Positions 12,383 to 21,598 of a stretch of 64,000 bases of DNA are shown here, in pieces. Source of the DNA: Gemmatimonadaceae bacterium (GTDB lineage Bacteria > Gemmatimonadota > Gemmatimonadetes > Gemmatimonadales > Gemmatimonadaceae); the NCBI GenBank assembly GCA_025358925.1, contig JANYHT010000003.1, positions 1-64,000 of the forward strand, read 5' to 3'. Within the stretch, counting starts at the first letter, position 1, and each line of letters opens with the position of its first letter. The position numbers and the translations under genes are program-made. Below the pieces are notes generated by a model. The model was not told where the DNA came from and searched no databases. It saw only the letters and a list, made by a program, of their open reading frames with translations.

Positions 12383-13872
12383 GAACCGGACTGCAGCAAA
12401 ACGCGGGGCTTCGGCAGGAGCTCAAAATCAATCCGCGCCTCTATCAGGCGATGGATCTCCTCTACATGCCCCTGCTGGACCTTCAACAGCACTTGAAACA
12501 AGAGCTGCTGACGAACCCGTTTCTTGAACTCGTAGAGCCTGACGACGACGAGGACGAGTCATCAGATGCGGATGAGGCGCCGGAGCCGGAGAATCTCTCC
12601 GAGCAAGAAGTGGCGTCCGAATCCGAACCGGAAAAAACCGGCGATGACGACGTCGACTGGGAAGCGGTACTGCTCGACGGATTTGAGACGGGTGGTCAAC
12701 GCGAAGAGAACGAACAACGCGAGTGGTACGAGCCCGTGACGGTCGATGCGCGACACCTGTCCGATCACCTCACCGAACAGTTGTCCTTGTTGGAGTTGTC
12801 ACCGAGAGAAGCAATTTTGGCCGATGAATTCGTCGGTAATATTTCGGATGATGGCTACCTCGCGTGTGCGTTAGATACCATGCGCGATGGCGTGAACGAG
12901 TGGCTGCAGCGCGAATCGGACGAACGCGAAACCGACGTGCAGGTCACACCGTTCAGCGAAGCTGAAATGCAATTGATGCTGCAGGTAATTCAGGAACTAG
13001 ATCCACCAGGCGTCGGCGCGCGCGATCTCCGTGAGTGTTTGTTATTGCAATTGCGAGCGGCCGGACAGCGCGATGCGCTCGCGTACCGCCTCGTCGATGA
13101 ATCATTTGACGAACTGATTGCACACCGGTGGAGCGAGCTTTCAAAGCGTTTCGGGATCAGTGCGCAAGATGTCCAAGCGGCGGCTGACGATATTGCAAAA
13201 CTGGATCCGAAACCAGGGCTGCGCTTCTCTGCCGGAAGTGACAATTACATTATCCCCGATCTTGTCATCGACAAGATCGACGGCAACTATCATATATTTT
13301 TGAACGACGGCAATCTTCCGCGACTTAAGCTCTCCCGCGCATACACCGAAATTGCGCGCGACAAAAAACGATTTGATACGGAAAGCAAGGACTTTATCGC
13401 CAGCAAGCTCAATTCAGCCAACTGGATGATTCAAGCCATTGAGCAGCGGCGGCAGACGATGCTCAAAGTCATGCACTATATCGTCGAACGTCAGCGAGAG
13501 TTTTTCGAACGCGGAGTTCAGGCCTTGCACCCGCTCACGCTTCGCGAGGTCGCTGAGGCAGTGGGGATGCACGAATCCACGGTCAGTCGCGTCACAAATG
13601 AAAAATTTGTGCAAACGCCACGTGGCGTACTACCGCTGAAATATTTCTTTTCGTCGGGATTGTCAACGTCGGACGGCGATGATGTCTCCGCGCGAGGCAT
13701 TAAGGATCAGATTCAAAAACTGGTGTCCGGTGAAGACAGCAAGAGCCCACTGACCGATCAAGCGATCGTCGAAATCCTCATGCAAACGGGCGTACAAATC
13801 GCGCGACGTACCGTGGCAAAGTATCGCGATCAACTCGGTGTGCTCCCGGCGCGTATGCGCAAGCGCATTTAG
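12379..13872 (+). CDS. rpoN: RNA polymerase sigma-54 factor
   Basis: A 497-residue sigma-54. Region I ([25 protein letters not shown]) contacts activator ATPases. Region II is a strongly acidic linker (about residues 50-115). The core-binding domain follows ([27 protein letters not shown]). The C-terminal helix-turn-helix ([19 protein letters not shown]) and the RpoN box ([22 protein letters not shown]) recognise the -24/-12 promoter. It directs transcription that requires enhancer-binding proteins, none of which is visible here. The ATG overlaps the lptB stop by 4 bp, the same lptB-rpoN adjacency seen in enterobacteria. Confidence 0.97.
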   Translation: MRTGLQQNAGLRQELKINPRLYQAMDLLYMPLLDLQQHLKQELLTNPFLELVEPDDDEDESSDADEAPEPENLSEQEVASESEPEKTGDDDVDWEAVLLDGFETGGQREENEQREWYEPVTVDARHLSDHLTEQLSLLELSPREAILADEFVGNISDDGYLACALDTMRDGVNEWLQRESDERETDVQVTPFSEAEMQLMLQVIQELDPPGVGARDLRECLLLQLRAAGQRDALAYRLVDESFDELIAHRWSELSKRFGISAQDVQAAADDIAKLDPKPGLRFSAGSDNYIIPDLVIDKIDGNYHIFLNDGNLPRLKLSRAYTEIARDKKRFDTESKDFIASKLNSANWMIQAIEQRRQTMLKVMHYIVERQREFFERGVQALHPLTLREVAEAVGMHESTVSRVTNEKFVQTPRGVLPLKYFFSSGLSTSDGDDVSARGIKDQIQKLVSGEDSKSPLTDQAIVEILMQTGVQIARRTVAKYRDQLGVLPARMRKRI

Positions 13873-13887
13873 CGTGCAACTGCGTCC

Positions 13888-14940
13888 GTGACCGCGCGGT
13901 CGTCGCTACCTTCCGGCACCATGCGTCCGCCCACGCGTGCGGTCGATGTCAGTGTGCTCGTGCCGTCCAAGGATGAAGCGGGCAATCTCCCGCTGTTCCT
14001 TGAGCTGTGTGACGAAATGTTTCAGACGCAGGAAACGCAGTATGAAGTCATTGTGATCGATGATGGCTCAACGGATGGCTCGTGGGCATTGCTGCAAGTC
14101 CTCACCGAGCGTTTCTCGTTTTTACGTCCGGTGCGTCATCGTGCGCAGCGCGGAATCGCCGAAGCGTTGCGCACTGGATATTTGAACGCGCGTGGCGATA
14201 TTCTGGTCTTCTATCCCGCGGACTTGCAGTTTAAGCCAGAGGATATTCCACGCTTGGTCGCGCCCATCCTCGCTGGCGCGTCCGATATGGTGACGGGATT
14301 CAAGCAGGGCGAATATGAAAAGGCATTTGTCTCGCGCATCTACAATGCCTTGAGCCGAGCGTTGTTCCACGTGCCGGTGCGTGATCTCAACAATGTGAAA
14401 GCGTACCGACGCGAAATCATGGCCGCGCTGCCTATGCGTCCAGACTTTCATCGCTACATGATTGTGCTTGCCGCCGCGCAAGGATTTACCGTCAGCGAGG
14501 TACCGATCGCGCTCTATCCGCGACATACAGGCCGTTCAAAATTCGGAATTTCGCGCATTCCGATTGGTGTACTCGATATGCTCGCCGTGTGGTTCGAATT
14601 GCGTTTCGGGCAAAAACCGTTGCTCGCGTTCGGTATGCTGGGGGCTGCGCTGTTTGCTATTGGCGTCACGTCTGGTGCTGGAGCATTGGGCTGGCTCATG
14701 GTGACAGGGCAGGGGCAACGTTGGGTATGGACCGTTGTGCAGACCTGTCTCGTGTTAGGGTCGATTTTTTTCGCAACCGGGCTGCTGGGCGAACAGATTG
14801 CGCAGCAGCGTGCAGAAGTGCGCGAACTTCGCCGCGAACTTCGCCGCGAACTCGAGACGACTCGCCACATGCGCCCGAGTCACCCTGTCAATACATCGAC
14901 GATCGACGCTGAGCGCGCGTCGACGTACGACCACCGCTAA
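13888..14940 (+). CDS. Family 2 glycosyltransferase with C-terminal membrane helices
   Basis: A 350-residue GT2 enzyme. The GT-A domain (about residues 20-240) shows VSVLVPSKDEAGNLPLF, VIDDGSTDGSW and a FYPADLQFKPEDIPRL motif in the metal-binding position. Two hydrophobic helices follow (about residues 250-320), as in ArnC/DPM-like polyprenyl-phosphate sugar transferases. The charged tail is coded by a 12-nt near-repeat giving LRRELRRELE, probably a short coiled coil. Start is the GTG at 13888; an ATG at 13921 is possible. It follows rpoN by 15 bp and opens the surface-glycan block. Donor and acceptor are unknown. Confidence 0.82.
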   Translation: MTARSSLPSGTMRPPTRAVDVSVLVPSKDEAGNLPLFLELCDEMFQTQETQYEVIVIDDGSTDGSWALLQVLTERFSFLRPVRHRAQRGIAEALRTGYLNARGDILVFYPADLQFKPEDIPRLVAPILAGASDMVTGFKQGEYEKAFVSRIYNALSRALFHVPVRDLNNVKAYRREIMAALPMRPDFHRYMIVLAAAQGFTVSEVPIALYPRHTGRSKFGISRIPIGVLDMLAVWFELRFGQKPLLAFGMLGAALFAIGVTSGAGALGWLMVTGQGQRWVWTVVQTCLVLGSIFFATGLLGEQIAQQRAEVRELRRELRRELETTRHMRPSHPVNTSTIDAERASTYDHR

Positions 14941-14956
14941 CGCGGCTCGACGCGTC

Positions 14957-16159
14957 GTGCGCGTCTTGTTTGTCACGCACAATATCCCACGGTTTGAGGG
15001 CGATGCCGCCGGCTCGTTCGTGTTACGATTGGCGGTCGCGCTACAAGCGGCCGGTGCACACGTTGATGTCATTGCACCAGGAGGTGCCGGACCCGTTGCA
15101 CTCGATTGCATTGAAGGTGTGACGATTGCACGCGTTCGATACGCGACCGACGCGCGTATGACCTTGGCCTACAACGGTACAATGGCCGAGTCAGTGCGCT
15201 CGTCGTGGAACGCGCGTCTCGCGCTGCTTGGTTTGTTGCGAGCGCTTCGTCGTTCGACAACGAGGGCCGTGAGTGAAGCACGTACGCGCGGCGCACCGTA
15301 CGACGTCGTGCACGTGCATTGGTGGTTTCCGGCGGGTCTTGCACTTTGGAGGGCGTTTCCACCGCACGCACCGCCGATCGTGCTGACGATGCACGGCTCC
15401 GACGTGCGACTCGCGCAACAGTGGCGACCCGCGCATGCATTGATGCGCGCGGTACTCAAGGCAGCGGCAGTGCGTACCGCAGTGTCCTCGTGGTTGGCTG
15501 AGCGCGCGACCCGATTGACCGGTGGACTTGACGTGCAGGTTGCGCCGATGCCGGTGGATGATCGGCACTTTGACGCTCCGATCTTCGACGCGGTGACCAA
15601 CGAGTCGCCCGCTCGGGATGGTATTCTGTTTGTCGGGCGACTCAACGTGCAGAAGGGACTAGCGCAATTGCTCGATGCACTCGCGCAACAACCACTACGC
15701 AACGCTTGGCTGGATGTCGTTGGTGACGGTCCCGACAAAGGCAGACTTCGCGAATATGCCACATCGCGCGGCGTATCAGCGAGAATACGCTGGCACGGCG
15801 CGCAACCAGCGTCCGTACTCGCGACGTTTTATCGACGCGCGCTAGTCGTGGCGATGCCGTCAACAGAGGAAGGCCTCGGCCTCGTTGCCGTTGAGGCGCA
15901 GTTGTGTGGCACGCCAGTTGTTGCCTACGCGTCTGGTGGGTTGTCCGACGTCGTCCGTACGGAATGGGGCGGGATCCTCGTACCGTGTGGTGACATCACC
16001 GCCCTTGCCAATGCCCTCGGGAATGCTCTGACCATTGGCCCGCACGATGAGCGTTCACGTGGCAAGATGCGTGAGGCGATGCGCGAGCGATTTGCACCGA
16101 GTGTGGTGGCGTCACGGTATCTCTCGCTGTATACGGAGGCCATGCATGGGTCCACTTAA
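14957..16159 (+). CDS. Family 4 glycosyltransferase
   Basis: A 400-residue GT-B glycosyltransferase of family GT4. The N-terminal acceptor domain begins VRVLFVTHNIPRFEGDAAGSF. The C-terminal donor domain has ILFVGRLNVQKGLAQLLDAL, VVGDGPDKGRL and the E-x7-E motif in EEGLGLVAVEAQ. The ORF track starts 53 codons earlier inside the preceding gene. I use the GTG at 14957, 16 bp after that gene's stop, because it begins right at the first Rossmann strand. It is likely to add a sugar to a lipid-linked or surface glycan. It overlaps the next gene by 14 bp. Confidence 0.85.
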   Translation: MRVLFVTHNIPRFEGDAAGSFVLRLAVALQAAGAHVDVIAPGGAGPVALDCIEGVTIARVRYATDARMTLAYNGTMAESVRSSWNARLALLGLLRALRRSTTRAVSEARTRGAPYDVVHVHWWFPAGLALWRAFPPHAPPIVLTMHGSDVRLAQQWRPAHALMRAVLKAAAVRTAVSSWLAERATRLTGGLDVQVAPMPVDDRHFDAPIFDAVTNESPARDGILFVGRLNVQKGLAQLLDALAQQPLRNAWLDVVGDGPDKGRLREYATSRGVSARIRWHGAQPASVLATFYRRALVVAMPSTEEGLGLVAVEAQLCGTPVVAYASGGLSDVVRTEWGGILVPCGDITALANALGNALTIGPHDERSRGKMREAMRERFAPSVVASRYLSLYTEAMHGST

Positions 16160-17111
16160 ACGTTCGCGCAACCTCTGGTGGACCATCGCGCAGATCGTCG
16201 CGATCGCGGCCGCGCTTGTTTACGCATGGCGTGCGCTGTCGCAACAATGGACTGCCGTGCGTGCTGTCGCACAGCACGTGCATGTGCAATGGAGCTGGAT
16301 GCTGCTCTCTGTCAGCATGGTACTCATCGTACACGCGTCCTTGGTGCAGAGCTGGCGCACGTTACTCGTCGGATGGGGGAGCCATCTCCGCTTCGGCGCC
16401 GCGGTGCGCATTTGGACAATCTCGAATTTGGGCAAGTATCTACCGTTCAAGATCGGATCGATCGCGGCCATGGGCGTGCTGACGCAACGTGAAGGCGCGT
16501 CCGGCATCGCAGCGATCGGGGCAGCGTTGCTCGGTGCGCTCTTAAATCTTGGTGCGGGCTTTGGCGTCGTTGTACTTGGTGGAGCGAGCGTATTGCGATT
16601 GCTCGATTCGACGCAGCGCATCACTGCGATCCTAGGGAGTGTGTTCTTCATGCTCGGTGTCCTCGCGCTGCCTTGGCTGCTACCGCCCATCGTCGCGCGT
16701 ATCGCACAGTGGCGCGGACTTCCGCCGCTTGACCGACACTTACGCGCACGAATCCTCTGGCTCGTAACCTTCGTCAATGTGTTCGCGTGGATCGGCTATG
16801 GCCTCGCGTTCATGGCATTCTCCCGCGGACTCGTACCGCAAATTGCTGGCGCTCCCGCACTGTTTATCGCAGTATATACCGTCTCATACATCAGCGGCTA
16901 CTTGATGATCTTCGCACCCGGCGGACTTGTGGTGCGAGAAACAGTCATGACCGGCCTGCTCGTCGCGTTTGGTCTTGCGTTACAACCGGATGCAATTTTT
17001 TTAGCGCTCGCATCGCGCGTGTGGCTTACCGTCATTGAAGTCTTGCCGGGGTTGATCTCCCTCCTTTTTGCTCCCGCAATCGCGCGCGCTGCTGTTCGAC
17101 GCGTCAGCTGA
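16146..17111 (+). CDS. UPF0104/lysylphosphatidylglycerol synthase TM-region family protein
   Basis: A 321-residue polytopic membrane protein of the LPG_synthase_TM/UPF0104 family (AglD/MprF flippase domain relatives). Conserved features are SNLGKYLPFKIGSI after the second hydrophobic block and SYISGYLMIFAPGGLVVRETVM near the C-terminus; the latter is the most diagnostic motif. The catalytic soluble domain of MprF is absent, so a flippase-like or accessory role is likelier than aminoacyl transfer. The ATG at 16146 is chosen because the longer ORF is inside the GT4 gene. Its position between glycosyltransferases suggests handling of a lipid-linked glycan. Confidence 0.82.
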   Translation: MGPLKRSRNLWWTIAQIVAIAAALVYAWRALSQQWTAVRAVAQHVHVQWSWMLLSVSMVLIVHASLVQSWRTLLVGWGSHLRFGAAVRIWTISNLGKYLPFKIGSIAAMGVLTQREGASGIAAIGAALLGALLNLGAGFGVVVLGGASVLRLLDSTQRITAILGSVFFMLGVLALPWLLPPIVARIAQWRGLPPLDRHLRARILWLVTFVNVFAWIGYGLAFMAFSRGLVPQIAGAPALFIAVYTVSYISGYLMIFAPGGLVVRETVMTGLLVAFGLALQPDAIFLALASRVWLTVIEVLPGLISLLFAPAIARAAVRRVS

Positions 17112-17152
17112 CTCGTGGTCGTCACGCGGCACCTTCACTTTCTCTCCACTTG

Positions 17153-19567
17153 ATGGCTCGTACTGACGCAACCCCCGCTCCTGAGGCGGCACCGCGTGCT
17201 CCGCTCGTTTGGGCAGCGCTGGTGTGTGTGGTAGCTACGATGCTACTCGCGTGGCCCGCCCTGAGCGGTGCGTTTCTTGTCAATCCGCATTCGGATCAGT
17301 ACATCGCCGGCTTTGCGTTTCGCGAATTTGCCGCACGCTCGCTTCGAACCGGGCAAGGTTTTCCACTTTGGAATCCGTTTCAGTTCGGAGGCATGCCGTA
17401 TGTCGCTGCGATGCACGGCGACATCTTCTATCCGACGTTTTTGTTGCGGATGATAATGCCTACCGACATCGCGATGACATTCGGTTTTGTATTGCACATG
17501 ATCGGCGCTGGCTTTTTCACTATTGGATTTTTGCGCGCAGCCGGAGTGCGGTTCCAGAGCGCAGTCGTAGGCGGCGTTGCATATCTCTTGAGTGGCGCGG
17601 TCGCGTCGTACGCATCGCCCGGACACGATGGCAAATTGTTTGTCAGCGCGCTGCTCCCTGCGGCACTGTGGGCGCTCTTACGCGCGATGCGTGATGGGCG
17701 TCGCGCTGCGTGGGGAGGGTTGTCGATCGTAGTCGGAATGGCGGTGCTCTCGCCACATCCACAGTTGTTGCAATACATGCTGCTCACGATCGGCGCTTAT
17801 GCGCTTTTTTTAACATTTCGTCCGCTCGCAGTCGCTCCGGATGTCGTTGCGTCAATATCGGTCGCGTCGAAGCCGAAGCTCGTGCCACTGGTATTTACGC
17901 TCGGCGCGGTAGTGCTTGGGGCAGCAATTGGTGCCGTTCAATATTTACCAGTGGCTGAGTACGTTGCGTGGTCACCTCGTTCCGGGGGTAAAGGTTATGA
18001 GTATGCAACGAGCTACTCGTTCCCACTCGAAGAAACAATCAACGAATATCTGCCGCAATTCTCTGGCATCCTTGAAAATTACTGGGGTCGCAACGGCATT
18101 CACTTTCACAGTGAGTACGCAGGCGCGTCGGTGTTAGTGCTCGCGCTGTTCGCGTTTGGCGGCGGGTTGATCAATCGTCATCGCGCGCACAGTTGGTTTT
18201 GGATATCCGCGGTCGTGGTGTCGCTCCTCTGGGCGTGGGGCAGTGCTACTCCATTTTACCAATTGGTGTACGCCGTCATTCCGGGGGCGAAGTTCTTTCG
18301 CGCGCCGAGCACGATGCTCTTTGTGACAGCTTTTTCCATATCCATACTCGCGTCGTTTGGCGCAGAGCGCGTGCTCGCCGGCAAAGCGACCGCACGGCTT
18401 GCGATCGCGTGGGCTGTATTTGCGCTCAGCGTCGCAGTCATCGCCACCGGCGGAGGGCTTACTCGCTTTGCTCTGTCATTGTTCGGTGATGTGCGCGGTG
18501 ATCAGATCACGGCGAACGCATCACACGTGGTCTTGGGCGCCTGGCGATCCGCGCTATTTGTTGTGCTCACACTGGGCGTCGCCCTCGCGACCGCGCGGCG
18601 TCAACTAAAAACACCAGTCGCTGGCTGGCTGCTAGCCGCAATTGTATCGCTAGACTTGTGGAGCGTCGAACGCCACTACTGGCTCTTTTCTCCGCGTGCG
18701 GACGTGCTCTACGCTGACGACGCGATTGTTCGATTCTTGACGACGCAAACACAACCGGGACGAGTCATTGCCATCCCGCTCAGCGACAACACTGCGTCTC
18801 ACGATCCATTCCTGTTGGGCGACGCGTTGATGCACTACGGCATTCGCGGTGTCTTGGGCTATCACGGAAATGAGCTCGGTCGATACCAAGAGCTGTACGG
18901 AAAAAATGAAGGCTTCCAGAACATCGCGAACCCGAACTTCTGGTCGCTCACGAATGCGCGTTTCTTCTACACGAACGCTCCAGAATTACCATTCCAAGGA
19001 GCGAAATTGGTCGCCGGCCCTGTGCGGAACGCCGCGGGAACGATGACCTTTCTGTACCAGCTGCCGGGAGAACATCCAGCCGCATGGGTGGCGCCACAAA
19101 TCGTGAAGTTGAACGATGCCGCGAGCAAGGCGACTATTCTCAATCCATTGTTCGATGTTCGCCGAGTGGCAATTTTCGATAGTAGTAGCCATGTCCGAGC
19201 GAAACAGCTGGGTGATCCGTTGCCTGAGGTATTGTCGCTTGGAGTGCAGATACATCGCTACGACGCCGGCGCAATCGACCTCACGCTAGACGGGTTCTCC
19301 CCGGAAGGGAGCGCATTGGTTGTCTCGGAAAACTTCTATCCCGGATGGAGCGCTGTGGTCGATGGCAAAGATGCTCGCGTGGAGCGAGTGGATTTCACCC
19401 TGTTGGGAGTTGAACTTCCAGCAGGGGCAAGAAACGTGTCGTTTCGTTTTCGCAGCGCTCCGTACGAAGCAGGGAAAACCACCACACAGATCGCGCTCGT
19501 GCTCGCCCTGCTGATCACTGCGGGTGGCGCGTTGCTCGACCGGCGTCGCACGCCCACACCCGTTTGA
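17153..19567 (+). CDS. YfhO-like large membrane protein
   Basis: An 804-residue protein with about a dozen hydrophobic segments spread over residues 15-490, then a soluble extracytoplasmic C-terminal region ending in one more helix. The FPLWNPFQFGGMPYVA segment and the C-terminal SENFYPGWSAVVDGK...RFRSAPYEAG block are typical of the YfhO/DUF2298-like group. YfhO in Firmicutes uses polyprenyl-phosphate sugars to decorate cell-wall polymers. The next gene makes such a donor, which supports a GT-C-type glycosyltransferase role here. I use the ATG at 17153 rather than the adjacent TTG. Confidence 0.8.
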   Translation: MARTDATPAPEAAPRAPLVWAALVCVVATMLLAWPALSGAFLVNPHSDQYIAGFAFREFAARSLRTGQGFPLWNPFQFGGMPYVAAMHGDIFYPTFLLRMIMPTDIAMTFGFVLHMIGAGFFTIGFLRAAGVRFQSAVVGGVAYLLSGAVASYASPGHDGKLFVSALLPAALWALLRAMRDGRRAAWGGLSIVVGMAVLSPHPQLLQYMLLTIGAYALFLTFRPLAVAPDVVASISVASKPKLVPLVFTLGAVVLGAAIGAVQYLPVAEYVAWSPRSGGKGYEYATSYSFPLEETINEYLPQFSGILENYWGRNGIHFHSEYAGASVLVLALFAFGGGLINRHRAHSWFWISAVVVSLLWAWGSATPFYQLVYAVIPGAKFFRAPSTMLFVTAFSISILASFGAERVLAGKATARLAIAWAVFALSVAVIATGGGLTRFALSLFGDVRGDQITANASHVVLGAWRSALFVVLTLGVALATARRQLKTPVAGWLLAAIVSLDLWSVERHYWLFSPRADVLYADDAIVRFLTTQTQPGRVIAIPLSDNTASHDPFLLGDALMHYGIRGVLGYHGNELGRYQELYGKNEGFQNIANPNFWSLTNARFFYTNAPELPFQGAKLVAGPVRNAAGTMTFLYQLPGEHPAAWVAPQIVKLNDAASKATILNPLFDVRRVAIFDSSSHVRAKQLGDPLPEVLSLGVQIHRYDAGAIDLTLDGFSPEGSALVVSENFYPGWSAVVDGKDARVERVDFTLLGVELPAGARNVSFRFRSAPYEAGKTTTQIALVLALLITAGGALLDRRRTPTPV

Positions 19568-19589
19568 GACGATTCATTTGAGCAGAATT

Positions 19590-20339
19590 GTGACCCCCGC
19601 CCGCGGCTCGTTGGCGCTTGGTGAACGGGGACTGGTTATCGTGCCAACCTATAACGAAAGCGAAAATATCACGCGCATCGTGCCGCAGATCCTTAACCAG
19701 GATCCAAGGCTCGATGTGCTCGTCGTGGACGACAATTCGCCTGATGGGACTGGCGCGTTAGTGGACACAATGGCCGCGCTTGAGCCTCGTATTCACATCT
19801 TGCATCGCGCTGGCAAGGAGGGTCTCGGCAAGGCGTACTTAGCCGGGTTTGCCTGGGCGTTGGAGCGGGATTACGAGTTTGTTTTCGAAATGGATGCTGA
19901 TTTTTCGCACGATCCGGCGCACTTGCCGGAATTTCTCGCCGCGATCAAAGACAAAGATCTGGTGTTGGGTTCGCGCTATCGAGACGGGAAAGTCACCGTC
20001 GTGAATTGGCCGATGACACGGCTCATGTTGTCGTACAGCGCAAATATCTACGCCCGAGCCGTGACTGGTCTTCGCCTCGGCGACGCGACGGGGGGCTTCA
20101 AATGCTTTCGGCGTGCGGTGCTCGAAGGCATTCAACTGGATGACGTGCGATCAAACGGCTACGCCTTCCAAATTGAGATCAGTTTCCGTGCATGGAAGCG
20201 AGGCTTTCGGATTGGCGAAATTCCAATCGTCTTTCATGATCGTACTGAAGGCGAATCGAAGATGTCCAAGGGCATTGTTCGCGAAGCCATCTTGATGGTG
20301 TGGCGACTGCGCTGGTGGGCAATTACGGGTCGCATTTAA
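19590..20339 (+). CDS. Polyprenol monophosphomannose synthase (Dpm1-like GT2)
   Basis: A 249-residue soluble GT2 enzyme closely resembling dolichyl/polyprenyl-phosphate mannose synthase. It has VIVPTYNESENI, VVDDNSPDGTG, the DxD-type motif in FEMDADFSHDP, the GSRYRDG loop, TGGFKCFRRAVL and the FHDRTEGESKMSKGI signature. It transfers a hexose (usually mannose from GDP-Man) to polyprenyl phosphate. The ORF track starts inside the YfhO gene; likely starts are GTG 19590 or TTG 19578. Placed directly after the YfhO-like gene, it probably supplies the lipid-linked sugar donor for it. The sugar identity is inferred. Confidence 0.87.
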   Translation: MTPARGSLALGERGLVIVPTYNESENITRIVPQILNQDPRLDVLVVDDNSPDGTGALVDTMAALEPRIHILHRAGKEGLGKAYLAGFAWALERDYEFVFEMDADFSHDPAHLPEFLAAIKDKDLVLGSRYRDGKVTVVNWPMTRLMLSYSANIYARAVTGLRLGDATGGFKCFRRAVLEGIQLDDVRSNGYAFQIEISFRAWKRGFRIGEIPIVFHDRTEGESKMSKGIVREAILMVWRLRWWAITGRI

Positions 20340-20361
20340 CCTCAGCGAGTGATCCGAGCAC

Positions 20362-21225
20362 ATGGATGATTTCGTTCGTAACGCTATTGCGCTGGAAGGA
20401 GTCCCGTTCACAAAAATGACGGGTTCTGGCAACGATTTTGTGTTTTTTGATGCCAGAGAAGCTCCCTCGGACATTCTGAGTTCACCTGACATTATCGCGG
20501 CTATCTGCAACAGGTACAACGGTATCGGCGCTGACGGTCTAGTGATACTGGAAGCGGCGATGCCAACTGCGGATGCTAGAATTTTGTATTTCAACAGCGA
20601 CGGATCGCTGGCAGATTTGTGCGGGAATGCAACTTTGTGCGCAACGGCGTTGTGCGCGGCCCTCGAGATTTCAAATCCAGCGGGTATGCGCCTCGCCACA
20701 GCGGCGGGCATTATCTCCAGTCGTGTTGATTCTAACGAGCCAGAAATCGACCTGCCGCCGGTCGTTGATGTTCGACCGAGTTTACCAATCGCTCTAGCGG
20801 GATCAGAGACTCGGATAGGGTTTGCCCACGCGGGTATACCGCACATTGTGGTGCTATGTGACGACGCAGAGAACGTTGATATTGCCGCTCGCGGACCAGC
20901 TCTGCGACATCATCCGGCAGTATGCCCGGCGGGCGCGAATGTGAATTGGGTTTCAGCGCTACCAGATGGTCGCTGGCGATACAGAACTTTCGAACGTGGT
21001 GTGGAGGGTGAGACGTTCGCGTGCGGAACGGGTGCGGTCGCAACTGCCATTTTACTCAGCACCTGGGCGCTGGTTTCGCTGCCGATAACCATTCGCACGA
21101 GTTCGGGGCGCGATCTAGCAGTCCGATTTCGCGAACAGCACGAGCCAACGGCAGGACTGTTACCGACGCTTCGCGGCGAAGGCCGCGTCGTTTTCCGCGG
21201 CGTACTCAAAACGCTGGTGCGGTAA
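20362..21225 (+). CDS. dapF: Diaminopimelate epimerase
   Basis: A 287-residue DapF, which interconverts LL- and meso-diaminopimelate for lysine and peptidoglycan synthesis. Both catalytic cysteines are visible: ADLCGNATLCATAL and EGETFACGTGAVAT. The substrate loop KMTGSGNDFVFFD is at the N-terminus. The first cysteine context differs a little from the usual M/EMCGNGxRC. The gene looks somewhat more AT-rich than its upstream neighbours and is followed by the AT-rich gap. It is the last + strand gene of the left half. Confidence 0.93.
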   Translation: MDDFVRNAIALEGVPFTKMTGSGNDFVFFDAREAPSDILSSPDIIAAICNRYNGIGADGLVILEAAMPTADARILYFNSDGSLADLCGNATLCATALCAALEISNPAGMRLATAAGIISSRVDSNEPEIDLPPVVDVRPSLPIALAGSETRIGFAHAGIPHIVVLCDDAENVDIAARGPALRHHPAVCPAGANVNWVSALPDGRWRYRTFERGVEGETFACGTGAVATAILLSTWALVSLPITIRTSSGRDLAVRFREQHEPTAGLLPTLRGEGRVVFRGVLKTLVR

Positions 21226-21598
21226 GACAACTCGCGACTTAAGTCGCTGGAAAAGAAGCACAGGCTATGTGGACAGGTGCACAGTTGCTATGAATCGTGA
21301 GGTTACCATTAGCAAAGTAGAACACGACATCGCTGTAAGTAGTTATTAAGCAACAGCTTGATCTGAGAACTGTTGTCCGAATACGGAAATGTTGGCAATT
21401 GTTTCCCACACTTATCCACCATGTTTGGTTTACATAACATGTATTATACGCATGCATTAATTTAGAAAACTGTAATCACTGCACCCTTGCTGGCGCGTCT
21501 CAGCCTCTTTGGTGTCGTTTAGGTCGCATCAACAAGAACGGCGGCTCGATCAGGTAAGATCGAACCGCCGCACCGCAGCCTAGGAGTAAGATGCGTCG
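21226..21598. other. AT-rich intergenic region between convergent genes
   Basis: These 373 bp are the only gene-free stretch above 300 bp. Both flanking genes point inward, so no promoter is needed. The centre (about 21260-21475) is visibly AT-richer than the rest of the window. It holds a 14-bp perfect palindrome (GCGACTT/AAGTCGC, 21234-21247), a DnaA-box-like TTATCCACC near 21411, and a run around CATGTATTATACGCATGCATTAAT. A 72-codon ORF on the - strand (21239-21457) has no recognisable content and I do not call it. The right end is the terminator of the - strand TPR gene. Confidence 0.6.
21530..21569 (-). terminator. Intrinsic terminator of the YfgM-like gene
   Basis: GGCGGCTCGATC (21540-21551) and GATCGAACCGCC (21558-21569) form a 12-bp stem with one mismatch and a 6-nt loop. 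Read on the - strand the stem is followed by GTTCTTGTTG. It begins about 30 bp past the stop of the TPR gene. Confidence 0.7.

Noticed and set aside
14821-14856. 12-nt tandem repeat (CGCGAACTTCGC), considered as a mobile or CRISPR-like repeat
   Set aside because: Only about three copies, in frame, encoding a charged LRRELRRELE tail of a glycosyltransferase.
21400-21425. DnaA-box-like TTATCCACC, considered as part of an origin of replication
   Set aside because: Only one near-match is seen, no dnaA/dnaN/gyrB genes are nearby, and the gap lacks a box cluster.
21239-21457. 72-aa - strand ORF in the AT-rich gap
   Set aside because: No recognisable motif, no good ribosome-binding site, and odd Cys/Asn/Thr-rich content expected of AT-rich non-coding DNA.
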